A stretch of DNA of 64,000 bases, taken from assembly GCA_002778195.1 (NCBI GenBank), contig PCDI01000003.1, forward strand, positions 3,531,323 through 3,595,322, in the 5' to 3' direction. This DNA is from Raffaelea ambrosiae (Eukaryota; Ascomycota; Sordariomycetes; Ophiostomatales; Ophiostomataceae). Below are positions 42,001-55,502 of this stretch, in pieces. Numbering within the stretch: position 1 is the stretch's first letter; the number at the start of each line of letters is the position of its first letter. The position numbers and the translations under genes were made by a program. The notes under the pieces are model-generated. The model saw only the letters and a program-made list of their open reading frames with translations, made no database searches and was not told the DNA's origin.

Positions 42001-45000
42001 CCGTTTTATGCGTATCTTTTTCTATTGTGATGATGCTACGGTTCCGTCGGGTCTCCCTGATTTCGCGTTCGTGTTGTGTTGTTGTTCTCCTCTTTTGATA
42101 GTCCGCCCTGCTTTTGCTGCCTTACGGAGCACATGGTGTCTTGCTTTCATTTTTCTGGCTTTCTCTGCTATTTTTTAGGCCCCCCCCCCCCCCCCGTTGC
42201 TCTGTGCGCACAACGGTGACGAATAAGGAAGTGTAGCGCCCGCGTGCCTGTGCAATGCTTACCCAGAACAGTCAAGAGCCACGCACAAGACAGCTGCCCT
42301 CGCAAGCGGGATGCAACGCTGTAATGTCCCTTGCCCGCGAGGGTGTCTGTGTGTTGGTGGTTGCCTTCGCAAGAAGATAGTTACTAGTTACTATGTATGT
42401 ACTTGTGAACGAGTATCGTATCTCGCCCTCTGGGAGTGCAGTTTGCCCTGCATTCCCCCCTTTCAACGGTCATTGCTGCTTTCTTTTCTTTTTGTGTGTG
42501 ACGTTGCGAGCGTTGCGAGGGACGAAGAGAATGCGGAGGAGGGTACATGCCCATAGTATCTTACTGACAAGTTGTGATCCGCCATCTTTTGCTTTGTGTG
42601 TGCTCGTGTATTTTCTTTTTGACGACCCTTGTCTTTCTTTGTGTTCTTTTTTTTTTCTGCCCAATTCTTTTTCTTTTTTTTTCTGTGTGCCTTGGCCAAC
42701 AAAAAGGGAAACCTGTCAGTTCCTTCCGCGAACGGCTGCAGCTGAGGTGGCATTCGGTCGGTGAGTGTGTGGGTGGGTGAGCAGTGGTGTGTCTTGCCTG
42801 CGAGTACACGCCTCTCAGACGTGCGCGTGCGCGTGCGTGTGAGTGTGTGTGCCTCATGCATCCTGCGAGGGCAGTCACGGGCATTCACTCGCGCCTTCTC
42901 GAAAAGAAAAGAAAAGTGATGGAGGGAGCGCTCCAGCGCTCCTTCCCATTGGGTCACGATCTGCCTCACCCACACCTTGTGCGGGCCACCTTGCGTCGGC
43001 CTGACTGGCTGTTCTTTTCTGCTCTCTCACGCCTCCCACCACACAGTTCTCGCCCTGCGCATCTCAACTCCCTTGGCCGAAGCGAGAACTCTGTATTGTC
43101 TTGCCCAGCCCCCAAACAGCCGCCCGTTGCAATCTCGCTCGCCAATCCCCCCGGTGCAGCAGCCGCCGCCAACAGACAGACATGCAGCCCCTCCACCCTT
43201 CCCTCCCAAACGGCTTTCTCATAGGTGTAGCCAACAGAAAGACCACCCAAATTTCCATGCTTGTTCATATTCCATGTCACTGGGCCTCTTTTTTGGCTTT
43301 TGGATTTTTGGCTTTTCGTCATCGCTCATTTTACTTTGCGCGCGCTTTAAACACACCCTCCCCTCCCAGCCCACCTATGATGGCATGTCCCGTCCCATCC
43401 CTGTTTTTTTGTGTGTGCCGTTCTGGTTCCCGGTCGGAGATCACATACGAAAAGTAAAAATAAAATAGAAATTATGGGAAACAAACAACCCCAAAGTCTG
43501 GTTCGGGGCAGCACTCACTTGGGACCTTGCAGGGCGTCTATGCCTCTTCGAGACCCTGTTTCCTTTTCGTCCCACCTTGCCCGGACATGGCATCGTTGTC
43601 CAGCGTATGTTAGCATGCTATCATGCCACAAGTTTAACATGGGATCCTATTGTCAAGGATATGCTGTCTTTTTGGGAGCCAACAAAGACAAGCGGACAAA
43701 CAAACGAGGAGACGACGTCCCGCGGCCACGGCGCCACGGCCGCCATGTCACGGACGCGTCGTCTTTGCTGTGCCGCTGATAACAAAGAAAGGGTCCTCTT
43801 GGCCAAGGCTCAAAATTGCGGCCTCGTAAGCTCAGCGAAGCACTAATGGCCTACGGCCATGGAGATTACTTAAAAGCCATGTGCTATCTTACTCGTACAA
43901 AGCAAGCATGCTAGCGCCACCACAGATATTGCATGTATTACCGGCCCCTTGTTACTAGAAAATTTGCCATATCACGTTGCGCACCAAATGATATAACTAC
44001 ATAGTAGATACGTCAGATATCCGAGTATGTAGGTCATCTCTCACAACAAATGCAGAGCATGACTGGTGAAAGACGACCTTCATCTCGCACGGCAAGTCCC
44101 TTGGACAAGTCATTTGTTGAGCGACGCGAATATCAGGACGGCGGATACGAGCCACGCACCCTACTGCTGGGGTGAAGTTTTGCGAGATGCAGTAATTAAA
44201 CAAAGATCGTGCTTGGGATTTGCGCTTCCTGCGATACGAAAATTTGGTCATCGCTGTGTGTCTGTAGGCGACGAAAGAAGCCGAGCATGCATAAGTTGAT
44301 TTCCGAAAGAAAAACGGAACTGCGTAAGCTTGACGGCTAAAATTACCTCGCGCCGTTTTGCTCGTTTGTCCCTTTTTTTTTTTGTTGACTGTTTGTCTCC
44401 TCGTCCCGGTAGGCGTAAAAAAAACAAAAACTCGGGTAGTGGTCGAGAGCGAAGCGAAAATCTTCCGAAGGGCTGGTCGGACGGAGTTTAAAAACAAAAA
44501 AAAGGCGTGTGTTCGTTTTAGCGCCTTCCCAAGCTGTCTTCACCTTTATGCTCTTTGACCAACAACGTGTGTATCCGTGTTAGCAGTGATAGGTAAGGGT
44601 TCTGCCCCCCGCCAAGGAGTCGCTTTCTCAGCGCATGCCGATTCCACGTCTACTATGGTAGTTATTTCCCACTTTCGTCCTTTGTGCTCGCCGCTCCGCC
44701 ATTCGCCGCGTCCGTCAATGCCGCCGTCGGAGCGCCGGTCCCCCGTAGAAAGGGGCTTCGAAAGGGGCCTGGCCCAGCCCTTGTAAACGCACGCGAGCGG
44801 GAAAACGTGATCCGGGAATAGCGGGCAAGGAGAGGGGGACCGGCCAAACAAAACGCGAAGATTTTCCATTGTATTGAGATAGGATCTATCCTGGAGTAAA
44901 GGGTCCAGATCCCAACGCAAACGTCCCGAATCTTTTATTTTATTTTATTTTTTGTTCTTAGTGCGGCCGTTTTGTTTCTGTTAACGGTCTCATTTATTTT

Positions 45001-48000
45001 CGAAGACGATGGGCCTCACACAAAGTTCCTCCCGTCGCCATGGCTGATTTGCCATCCATCATCGTCGTCCTGACATGTTGGCCCTCAGGAACTTTGGGCA
45101 TTTGGGGCTTTTGGACCATTATGGCATCTTGATACCCTTTGTGAGATCGGAGTTCATAGTACCGTAAAGAAACACAGAGATAGTGTCTTACGCGCCCTCC
45201 CTGCGGACCCGTTCATCACCAAGAAACAGTCTGATTGGAACCGCATGGACACATACGACAACATAACACAAAAAAAAAGCTGTGCCTCGCCAAGCCAAAG
45301 TTTGCACACCCCCAAAACCCGCCGTCACACACACATACTATGTACGAGTACACCGCAAGGTCCTTTCAGCCCTCTCCACACCCCGTAATGGCGTACGCTA
45401 CATTACTAGTATCTTACGCCTCGTGGTCCAGTTAAGACCCGATGGCACTTGACACTTCTGTTTTTGACATTTTTACTTTTGTGTTGGTCTGTTCCTTCTA
45501 TTATTTTTGTATCATGCATGACTCTTCATCAAGGGGAGCCCATTTGCACAGCCGGCGCAACCCACTTTGGCATTTTTGTGCGCAGCAGGGCAGGGAGAGG
45601 CAAATTGGGGGACGCGCCAGCTTTTGTGGTTGATTCGTTGGCATCCATCCCTTTGCTGTAGGGAGTTGTTTTGTCACAGCACAGAAGCGGTGGGAATTCC
45701 GCGTTTAGTGCAACAAGCTGAAGGAACCCGAGGAGACAAGAGTGAACCCAGGGGAGGGGGGGATCCGAAAAGAAATAAGAAAAGAAACAAAAAGAAACCG
45801 TCAAAGGCGAATCAGGACACACGTCGAACTTGGTGTAAGAGGGCCAATGAGCATACAGCAAAGACCACCAAACCAGGCTGTGGTAAAAAAGCCGATTTTG
45901 GAATAAAAGATAGGCAAAATATGTAAAAGCCGACCATTCCCGTCGCCGATACCAGCAGAGCAAGAATAGCATAACCGTGGTGGCTAGCCCGCCAACAACA
46001 ACAACAACAAAAAAAAGGCCGTGAACTTGCCGCCGCCTCCTTCTCTTCTCCTCCTATCAGAATCTGACGACCTTTCATTTGCTTGCAAAGGTGACCAAGT
46101 AAAAAGAGGGTTTGGGGGGGCGCCGCCGCCCGCTCTTATGCATCCCCTTGACAATTTAACGAGTCTGGACCACTCGATTGTTTTCTTGAGCATATGAGAC
46201 ACCAGGACGCGATATGTTCACAGCCTATCATATCAACTTGGTTGTTGTGATTTCGGTGTGTGCACTTAACTACACAGTGTGAGTATGTGTGTCTCTGTGT
46301 CCGCGCTCGTACTCTGGGCTCTCATCCGAACCCTGATTTTGGTCCCTGACTATTTATTACACCTCTTTCGTCAATCGCCCCCGTCTAGCCTATGGACAGA
46401 ACCGTCGGCGACCCTCCTCATGCCTGGATGCAGTCTACCGGAGACTTTTGTGCAAGGCCATTGGGTGTGAACATACATAGTAGACCTGGTGGGCGGTGTG
46501 GACATGGTGGGAAGCCACTTGGCGGGCGATCATCAATGGTGGGTCAGGAGACATTAAGAAACAAGAAAGGAAAGAGAAAGAGAAGAGAAAGGGACCTCGT
46601 CAGCTAGCAGTTGAGCTCTCCTCCCTGCAGACGACATATAAGAGAAGATACGAGTAGTGGAATGCATAGTGAAATGCACTACTCGTACGCCCATGCTACG
46701 GTTCTAGCTACTGTTTAGGCCGATTTGGTTTCGACTCCATCTACTAGACATGTAAAATAGTTGACGCTGCTTCAGGGCCCCACTAGGGGATGCAAGCACT
46801 GTTCCCCGTTAGATGCCATCTCGATAGGCAGATGGATCGATGGCCAGGTAGACGACCTCCAGTGACAGCAGAGAAAGTGAGACAAGACAGCAAGAATGGC
46901 GCCGGTGCAAGAGACGTGCAGAAGACGGGCTTTCCAAATTGCAACCGCGGAGATACCATACAAAAGAGGCAAACGCAAGGGGTTTTTAAAATAAGGGCGA
47001 AACAGGGACTACACGTGTTTCGCTCTGAGTGCACTTCTCTGTCAGTCTTTGTGTCAGTTGTCCACCAAGGTCTGCAAGACGACAGCACCAAGGACGGCAC
47101 CAAGACTGCACAAGACAGACCCGATTTTCGTCAAACTGTCGGCATTTTTTTTCTTGTCTGGTATTTGGCACTGGCCTGGCCGCATTTGCCGCCCAATTTT
47201 TTTATTTATTTTTTTCTCGTTTGTTTTTAAGTGCATAGTAAATTGTCGTCTAGTAAAGAAAAAGAAAGTAAGAAGAAAAAGGGCTGAGAAGAAGCTCCAT
47301 CGCATCTTGTAGATCACTTGGGACCGAGGTCCTAAGATACTCCAGAGATCATACCTAGCAACCACCCAAATGCAGCAGCTGGAAAGGTGACCTGGAACAG
47401 GCGGGTCCACATTTCCGGCAGCCTGCCAGTTTCTCCAATTCCCAAGCTCCTCCCCAGGCCTACCTACAAAGTAGCTAACTACATAGTGGCACTACGAGCA
47501 TACCGTAGAGCACGGCAGAGATTCTGCCTGGTGCTCTGTTCAGCTACCCTGGATGTTACTATATAGGTGGCGTACCACAGTTTATCCTCCTCTTCTATGC
47601 ATGTCCTAGTATCTCATGTACGGGTATGCACGTGTACGAGTACTCGTAGTACTCGTAGTACTCGTAGTACTCGTAGTACTCGTGCATTAAGTGAAGATCT
47701 TTGCCAAAGCTGGGGGGTTCTTTTATCTGTGTTTTAGTATTTTTTCTGTGTTCACGTAGTATTTTTTTCGACTCTTTCATCCTTCGGCTCTCTCGTCGGG
47801 AATCGTAAGGGCTCTTCGGCAACTGCCACCCCTAATGGTAACTGCATGGCAATTCGCCCTGCAGCTGCACAGTAGTGTAAGGAGGGGCCAAATGGCGACA
47901 CAGCTACGAGCAAGAAGGCAAGACTAACATTTGCCGTCCGGTTGCCTTCTGTTTGCCCAGCAAAAGTGTTGGGTGGTGGCCAAAGCTCGGTTGGCTGTTG

Positions 48001-48600
48001 CCGCCCTAAAACTACTCCTAAAGAGTGGTTACATAAGACAACATCTTGTGGAGGCAATAGGCCAAGAGCCTAAAATCCCTCGCACTTGTGGCCGCCTCCT
48101 CTCTGATCTGCGTCGTAAAGGGTATGCAGCACTGATGCACCCTGCGCGTCGACGGATTTGGTATTCTGCAATCCATCTTGAAGAGCGTTCTTCCCTCCCC
48201 CTGACCCCTTGCGTCTCTAACAACGGTGGCAGCAGTAGTGGCGGCAGAGAGTAATGATGGTGGTGGCGAGGGCGTGGACACGGCGTGTACGGTGTATGCG
48301 TATGTTTTGTGTGCTTGATGTGTGCACTTACACGCACTCCCTCTTTTTTTTTCTCCCCCCTTGCCTGCCCCGACAGGAAATATGACAGCGTGTGTGACGG
48401 CCCATGCCGTGTATTTTCATCCCTATGAAGATGAATGGGCAGGTGATGGCATCCCGGGCGGTGTGAAAGAGTGGAAGAACACAAATGTCTCAGTTTCGAT
48501 GAGTATATATCGCTGACAAGTGCCGGCCAGTCGCCATGCTATGTGTTGTCACTGAGCACCATAAATAACAGAGCAACGATGACCTGTAGAAGAAAGGGGG
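42001..48600. other. gene-poor DNA, second segment
   Basis: No gene recognised. It has homopolymer C (42180-42195) and many copies of the dispersed words: TACTATGT or ACATAGTA at 42389, 43999, 45336 and 46475; GTATCTTAC at 42556 and 45409. The block at 42800-43250 is somewhat more GC-rich but has overlapping short frames only. Confidence 0.5.
47641..47683. repeat. 9-bp tandem repeat TACTCGTAG x4-5
   Basis: Four perfect copies and a degenerate fifth. With the preceding bases, TACGAGTACTCGTA (47635-47648) is a perfect palindrome. Confidence 0.95.
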
Positions 48601-48610
48601 AGAAAATCTT

Positions 48611-48669
<59 letters not shown>

Positions 48670-51600
48670 TGTTGCCGTCAACCCAAACCCAAAAAGAGAA
48701 GTTCTACGCACGACAGTGCTTTCAAAAAAGTAGTTGGTTACAAAGGACACGTACCGGAGCTGGGCAACTGAAGAGCTGAGGTGTCCCAAACAAGACGGAA
48801 TCCGCGTCCCGCGTACAGCTGGAAAAGCTGGAAAGAGCTGGAAATAAGATGCAAGTGATCCTGCCCAATGAAAAGAAGACAAAATAAAATTTTAGTTGGC
48901 CCAGCTGTGCGGCACAGCTTACGGTTTTTTTTTTTTTTTTGTGTGGTGTGCGTGTGTTTGGGTGTCTTGGTCTACGAATATGTACACCATGCATCTACGA
49001 TGCCTAACACACTCGTATGCAGTAAGCTTTCTGACTAGGTTACAAGGATTTGGCAATTGGGGGGGGGTCTTGTTGTCTTACTCTCCCCAAGTGCCAACTC
49101 GAACTCTCAGCTCGCTCGCTGCCGCTCACCTCGAACCATCTTCCCCGGCCTACACCGCACGACCAGGGTACACCGTTCTCGTGCATACGGATAGTCGTTT
49201 GCGTAGTACCGCTTTGTGCAGATCGGGGAGGTCACCGAACCAAACCACAGCGTTCCATGGTCCTCGCTCTCCCAAACCAAGCCCAAAATTGCCGCCTCAT
49301 TTTGATTTCTCATTTTTTTTTTCTCGACTTTCTCTGCGGCTGCGTTCACACACCATCAAGCACCCCCCTGTGTGGAAGAACTCTTTTCGTGAGGCTTTCC
49401 GCTTTGACCCATGGGGAATTTACACAGGGTACCCTAGAGTACATAGTACTTCGGGTGATCTCAAGCTTCCGCGAAAAAAAAAAAAAAAAAAAAAACTCGC
49501 TTCTTTTCGCTTCTTTTCTTTTTCAATTCGAGCGCAAGATGGGGTCGGGCTTACGAATCAGGCCGTAGGGGTAAGCGAGTTTCCGGGCGCCCACTTTTCA
49601 GCCGTCCCAAAGCCCCAGCGGCTGTTTGGGAAGACATGGAATTCAGGCCTAGCAGCCAGCTTCAGAACGTCAGAGACGCCTCTCTGATTTCGAATGGACT
49701 TTGAACCCTTTGGAAAAAGGCGATTGAAAAAAGGGCCAGAGCCATAACGGCTACAAAGCAAGCCGAGGTTGAGTGTGAAAAGCCGTCATCTCGCTGCAAC
49801 GGCATACTGTGCACGACAAGATAGCCTACAAAGGATGAGAGCTTTAGCTGGTGCTGCTGTACTCGTAAGGGAGGGGGTTCTTTGCTTCATAATAAGCTAT
49901 TGGGTGCGCCTGTTATGTCGGTCTTTGCCCGGCTAACGTTCCGCACGTGCCTTGTGAATGACGAGCGTCTCTCCTCCAACGTTGGAATGAAGGGCCATGA
50001 GCGTGGCTTACTCCTATTTAGGTCAGATGCTGCGGAGGCTGGCACTGGTTATTGCTATGCCAGATGAGAACGACTAGCGGTGAACACACCAGGGAACCGG
50101 ATCATTACTGAAGACGAGTAGAAAATGCATTTTCAAAAGCTGTTTCCGTTTCTTTCTGGTCTTTGCCCTCCTCTCCACCAATGGCGTGCTTTTCCTCCCA
50201 TGTCTTGGCTGTTTCCTTCTTTTTTCTTGTTTTAGTTAGCTCCCTCTTGACACCCGTTAGTTTTTCTGGGAACTTTGTTTTTAACATGTAATGGGCACTT
50301 CTCACCAGGTCGTCTGTTTGGCTCGTTCCTGGGTCTTTGTTCTCATTCGTTATTCGTAAAAGATACATTTTATCCCTTTTCTGTTTGTCTCCTTCTTTTT
50401 TTTCTACTTTCTCTTGTCTACTCAACGCTCCGCGCTTGTGGGAAGTGTGGTGGACTACGGGGTGAGCTCCGTGGCAGTGGTACACGTTAATGGAATTCCT
50501 CCGTAGCGTCCAGACAGGGAGGCCGCTCTTCGCCGGTAACAAACCTGGCCATCTCATTGGAGGGGATGCTGCCGGGGCCTTTCCCTCGGGTTCTGGTCTC
50601 TTTGTCTCTCGTTTCCAGTTCTCACCCGCCCCTCCGCAAATCCTCTCCAATGTGAGACACAATGACATCACAAGCCCGGACCGATCTCGCACCTCACCGT
50701 GCTCGTGCTTCTTCCCCCCCTCCCCACTCTCTTTGCCTTCACCGTTTCCCTCGCTTCCCGCCCCTTCCATTCTTCCTCTTTTTCCTCTTCCTGTCGCAGA
50801 CGACACGTTTTCCCACTGCCTGGTCTCACTTGTCTTCGCCTGTCAGGATAATGAATTAGTAGAAACCCATCTCTTGCATGTCATTGGCAGGATAACTGAA
50901 CAGGGAGAACGCAAGCTAAACGAGTGAGACTTTAGGAAGGAGGCGGGTGCTTGTAGAAGACAAGCCTCCAAGAGTCCTGACCCGACAGTCCGGACAATGG
51001 GACACGACTAGGGACGACAAGAAACCTCTGAGCATTCCAGCCCTCCTCTAAGAGCCAAAAGAACCAAGGAGTCGAATCCGCCAGTCTGGTTCGACCCCTC
51101 GGCTTGTCAGTTTTTGTCAGCGTGCTTCCTTTGTGTCCCCCCTCTCTGTTGTTGTCCGATGGTCCTGTCAGACACTTATTCCCAGCGTGGTTCTTACTCG
51201 TCCACAGAAGAGCCCTCTCGGGGTGGTGCTGTCCCCAGGTTCGGCCAAGCCCTAGCCAAACCAAACAGGCGGGACCAGAGCGGGTAGATAGTGATACGAT
51301 ACGCCCAGTTAAGAGCGAGAGCGAGACTACGAATTGATTAGAGATGGTAACCAAAGCGAAGAAGAACATCCTAATTTCTTTTTTTCCCCTGCAAAATAAC
51401 ATGTGTATGCGCTGGTATGCCCATGAGGTACGCCCGCCAGCCACGCCCCTCTTCCCCTCATTTGGCGTCAAACGACTTTTTTGGTGATCGGCGGATAAGA
51501 CACACCGGCCAAAACGCCCGTCACGAAAATCAAAGTGGAAAACTTCCAATTGCCTGGCATCGGCATTTGATGCTCGACGTCAGAGAAACACAAAGAATCA

Positions 51601-54600
51601 CACAAGCATCCGGTAGGAAATCTGGCAGCCGGGTCGGGGAAACGCCTCGGCAGCAACTCGTCTATGTGAACGGCGTGCGGCAGTGCTTTTGCTTTTTCTT
51701 TTCGTGCGCGTTTAGTGTGCTTCCAGTCTTCTTCTTTGTCTCTTGTACTTGGCAGTGGCGGGAATCAGTCTGCAGAGAGTTGTCAAGGGACACTTGGTCG
51801 GTACATAACTTCCAAGTATCCCAGATGTAAGAGAACCCTTTTTTTTCCTCTTTGCGTTTCCTTTTTTTCTCTTGGTTCTCACGAGGTCCCCGTAGACCCA
51901 GTCCTGGCAAGGATTGCCGCAAAAGGATGTATGTGGGCGTGCCCGGCGTGCATTGACTTGGCTGGACTGGACTGGCAGGGGCCCTCTTGAGGGCGAGAGC
52001 CGACGAGGCTGCCTACATCTATGGCGAGCGATACCCGCGTAGTGGAGGTGAGGTCTCCATTAAGAGGGTCCCCCTGGGAGGGTCCCAAGAGGGTCTCGGA
52101 GGGTCCCACAAAGTCGGAAGGGAAGGAAGGGCGGAGGGTCCCTCCTTCCCTCCCAGCTCCCCCAATCGCCCTGCACCCACCAATCCCGTGACCAGCTCCA
52201 CGATCGTTGATTCGACGTCGTCTCCGAACGGCCGTACTTTTTCCTCTTTGTGTTTGCTGTAGCTGCTCGCTGGCGAGCTGATTTGGTTTTCGTCTTGGAC
52301 CCGTTTGCTGGGCCAGCCATCAACAAACGTAGCCGCCCCCTCCCACTCACGTACGTTGGGAGAACCCGATTCTCTGTGCCATAGAAAACATACCGCGCGC
52401 TGATCTGGTCTGGCGGGTTCAGTTAACTACACCCTGCAGTTTGCTCTGCTCTTCTTGTCTGCTCATCCCGCACACCATGTGCAAAGTCCGTATCCTTCAT
52501 CCGTCGTTCTGGACCGCCACCACCAGCCTGTCGCTTCCATCCGTTTCGCCGTCTCCTCCATCCTGTTGTATCGTACTTCCCTGGCTGGCTTGCTCATCCT
52601 GCTCCCTGTATCCGCCTTCGCCGGGTACGCCGGACCGGACTGGCAAGGTGGGGTGGCCTGTGGGCAGGGTGTCTGCGAAGAGAGAGGTCTAGACCCCGGG
52701 CAAAAGAGAAGCGGACTTTGCTGAAGAATCTCGCTCCCTCTCTCTCTCTCCGACTCTTCTTTTACTCGCCCACGCCGAAAAGGCTTTAAAGATTGCCGCC
52801 AGCCTGGCCAGCTTGCCTATTAGTTAAAATGCTATTGTAGCCTGCACAAAAAGTCCTTGGAAGCCCACCAATTACTTGCAGGCAATGGCAAGAACACCAA
52901 AAGTTCGACCCCCCTCCCCCACCCCCCAAAAAGCAAGTCGCAACTTATAGCAAGTCAAAAGCCAAACAGCTATCGCCACCTAGCAGCAGTGCACTGGGCC
53001 ATCCCGATGGGTCGGTCGAGTACGACTGGCGGGAATTAGGGAATTAGGTAGGACACGGGGAATTGTTGAGAAAGTCTTGGGCAACAAAGCGAAAGCAAGC
53101 TGGCCTGTCTCGTGTAGAGCAAGATAAACAACATTTCGTCGTAAGTCACACCAACTTGTTCTCGACCCCGTGGCCTCCCAAGCTCCTTTTCAGAGTAGGC
53201 CTCTCCTGGGTGCCATCCAAGCTGGCCTTGGGCGTCGCCAGAGCCCCGCAATATTCAAGTGCTAGTTACCCTGTGGTCAGATATTACTCGCAGTTTCTCG
53301 CTATGGCCGGGAAAACTACATACAGTAGGAAAAAATGCAATTTGAACCAAAACGCCTTTTTTTAATATCCAGAATTTCCAGTTTTCTCTTATTCTATTGT
53401 CCAATTCTGGCTTACCTCCACGCCACGCATTCTTGCAAACGGCACCACCTGCCTTTTGGCGCAAGATCTCCTTGCTCTTTGTTTTCTTTTCTTTTTCTTT
53501 CACTTTTGGTGTAGTTGTCTTGTATGTTATGTGCGTACTTTTGCTTTTCTCTTCTCGATCGTCACTCCTCCCCGCGCCTCGCTTGTTTTTCTGGTAACGG
53601 AATAGTCTTTTTTGAGTATATTCGTGGCTCCTCGTCGCTTGGTTTCTTTTTTGCGCGGTGTCTTTCCTTGTCAGTCTAGATCGTCTCCAGTGCGCCCTCG
53701 CTTTTTTACAGCCTTCGGGGTCTATTCTTTGCCTTTGTGCCTTTTTGTGCGCTTTTTTCACTTTCTGTGATCCATTTGGCCATGGATTTTTTGTCTTTTT
53801 TCGTCTTTTTCTCGTCAATGCTGACGCTTTCTCATATACCAGTGACTGGTTTTGTCCATGCAGGCCTCGGCCCGCCTCTAGTTTTCAGTTACTGTTGCGT
53901 CATTGGCCTGTGTTTTTCCTCCACTTCGGCGGCCTTCTCTCCCTCTCATTCGCTCCTGGGTCTCATCGTACATCTCATCGCATCGGCGTTGCGGCGTTCT
54001 GCGATGGGGTCAACACAGCAACCGTTGCTTTTTTTCACATTGCGCCTTTTTTACCTTTTATTTTTTCCTTCTGCTGTACAGTGGAGGTCTTGAGTGTCCA
54101 TCTTCCATTTCGGCCGTCTTTTTAGCTTCCATTCTTTCTTCTGCCTGGTTCTTGTGCTTCTAGCTGCATACTGAAACGAAAAAGTGACATTGTGGGGTTG
54201 TTTCTCGCTGCATGCACGTATGGAAGATAGTGCGGGATACAGGCGCTCTCCGCCTTTTTACTGAGTGTCCCTCTAAAATGATGGCTGCCAGGGTTTGCAA
54301 TCCTCGATGCGGGGGGGGGAGGAGACGTTCTCCACCAACACTCAGCTTGCCCCAAAGTCCGCGAAGTGCTCTGTAGCACTTTGACGTCACGACTAGCCTA
54401 AGCATGTACAAAGTAGGTGGCATGGGCCTTTTTGGGGGGGTTGTTCTTTTTCGGAGGGGCGCTGCTTGCCTTCACCGACCTTGACCCTGCCGGCAATCAC
54501 GGCTGACAACACGGCAGCACGATACTACTATGTATGTTTGTAAGATACCGTCTAGGTCACCCACCCCTTACTGATATCTAGGATTGGACCTCGTCTATTT

Positions 54601-55400
54601 ACACACCTTGCACTGTACCCTGTTTTTTTTTGTTTTTCTGCGTTCTGACGAGTCCCTGAGCCATGGCATCGCAAGGTACTAGAGACCATAAAGGGGGGTT
54701 CGGGCCTACTTTTACGCAGACGGAGATGCTGACAAAGCGTCAGAAAAGCTGGCGCTCTTGCCTTTCTTTACTTCCTGGCAGACTGTTTTGCCTTGTTGTG
54801 CAGCTCTCCTGGAGGAGACAGGCATCCGGGTTTTCTTTGACTCTCTGACACCAGAGGGAGGACGAACATCAGGCACCGTTTTCTCGGCGTATTAATAACT
54901 AGTGCGCCCAAATGAACCCCAAATTCGGGGTTTTGAGACGGAGCGTCGGTAACTCTACGACTTTCAAGCCAAGGGTTAGCGACGAGTATCTCGCGCCAAA
55001 TATAGCAGGGAGGGCCAAGAACGCCATCGATCAAGATGCGTCAAATAGACGACTATCGTATCTGGCAATTTAAATGTGCAGAGCCGTACGGGGGGCATTT
55101 AGAAATCTAAATTAGGGATATACGCCCGAGTAGCACATATTAGATGTCTCAACATGAGGACCCTTCTTCACCAGTAAGACAAATCTGAACGGCCTACTCT
55201 TATGATGTCTAAATGGTCAATGGCTTAGCTTACACCTGATCTTGATCTTGAATGGCCTGCCAGATGGGCCCCTCCTTTTTTTTGGCCCTTTGGCTTGACG
55301 GCCAGTCACCATGCTGCATCAAGCGCCGGAGCTGACTTCTTGGCCACAGAAGATCACGGCGTACTTTCCTGGCGGGTGTGTGGTGTATGCGGTTTCGCTC
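48601..55400. other. gene-poor DNA, third segment
   Basis: No gene recognised. It starts with the compound GT/GA microsatellite and contains poly-A at about 49472-49493, pyrimidine-rich blocks (50700-50800, 53650-54120), and dispersed words at 49441 and 54526 with GTAAGATAC at 54540. Frames at 50490-50927 and 52440-52730 were inspected and show no family motif. Confidence 0.5.
48611..48666. repeat. compound (GT)12(GA)16 microsatellite
   Basis: An uninterrupted GT run of 24 bp switches at once to a GA run of 32 bp. Confidence 0.95.
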
Positions 55401-55433
55401 GTGTAGATGACCATTAGTGTCCTTGGTGTATTT

Positions 55434-55502
55434 GTTTGTGTGTGCGTGTATGTGTGTGCGTGTATGTGTGTGTGTGTGTGTGCGTGTGTGTGTGTGTGTG
55501 CC
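55434..55502. repeat. (TG)n-rich microsatellite
   Basis: TG-rich tract with TATG and CG interruptions, in intergenic DNA. Confidence 0.85.

Noticed and set aside
50490..50927. 145-codon open frame in the gene-poor region
   Set aside because: The translation is dominated by Pro/Ser/Phe from a pyrimidine tract and has no domain.
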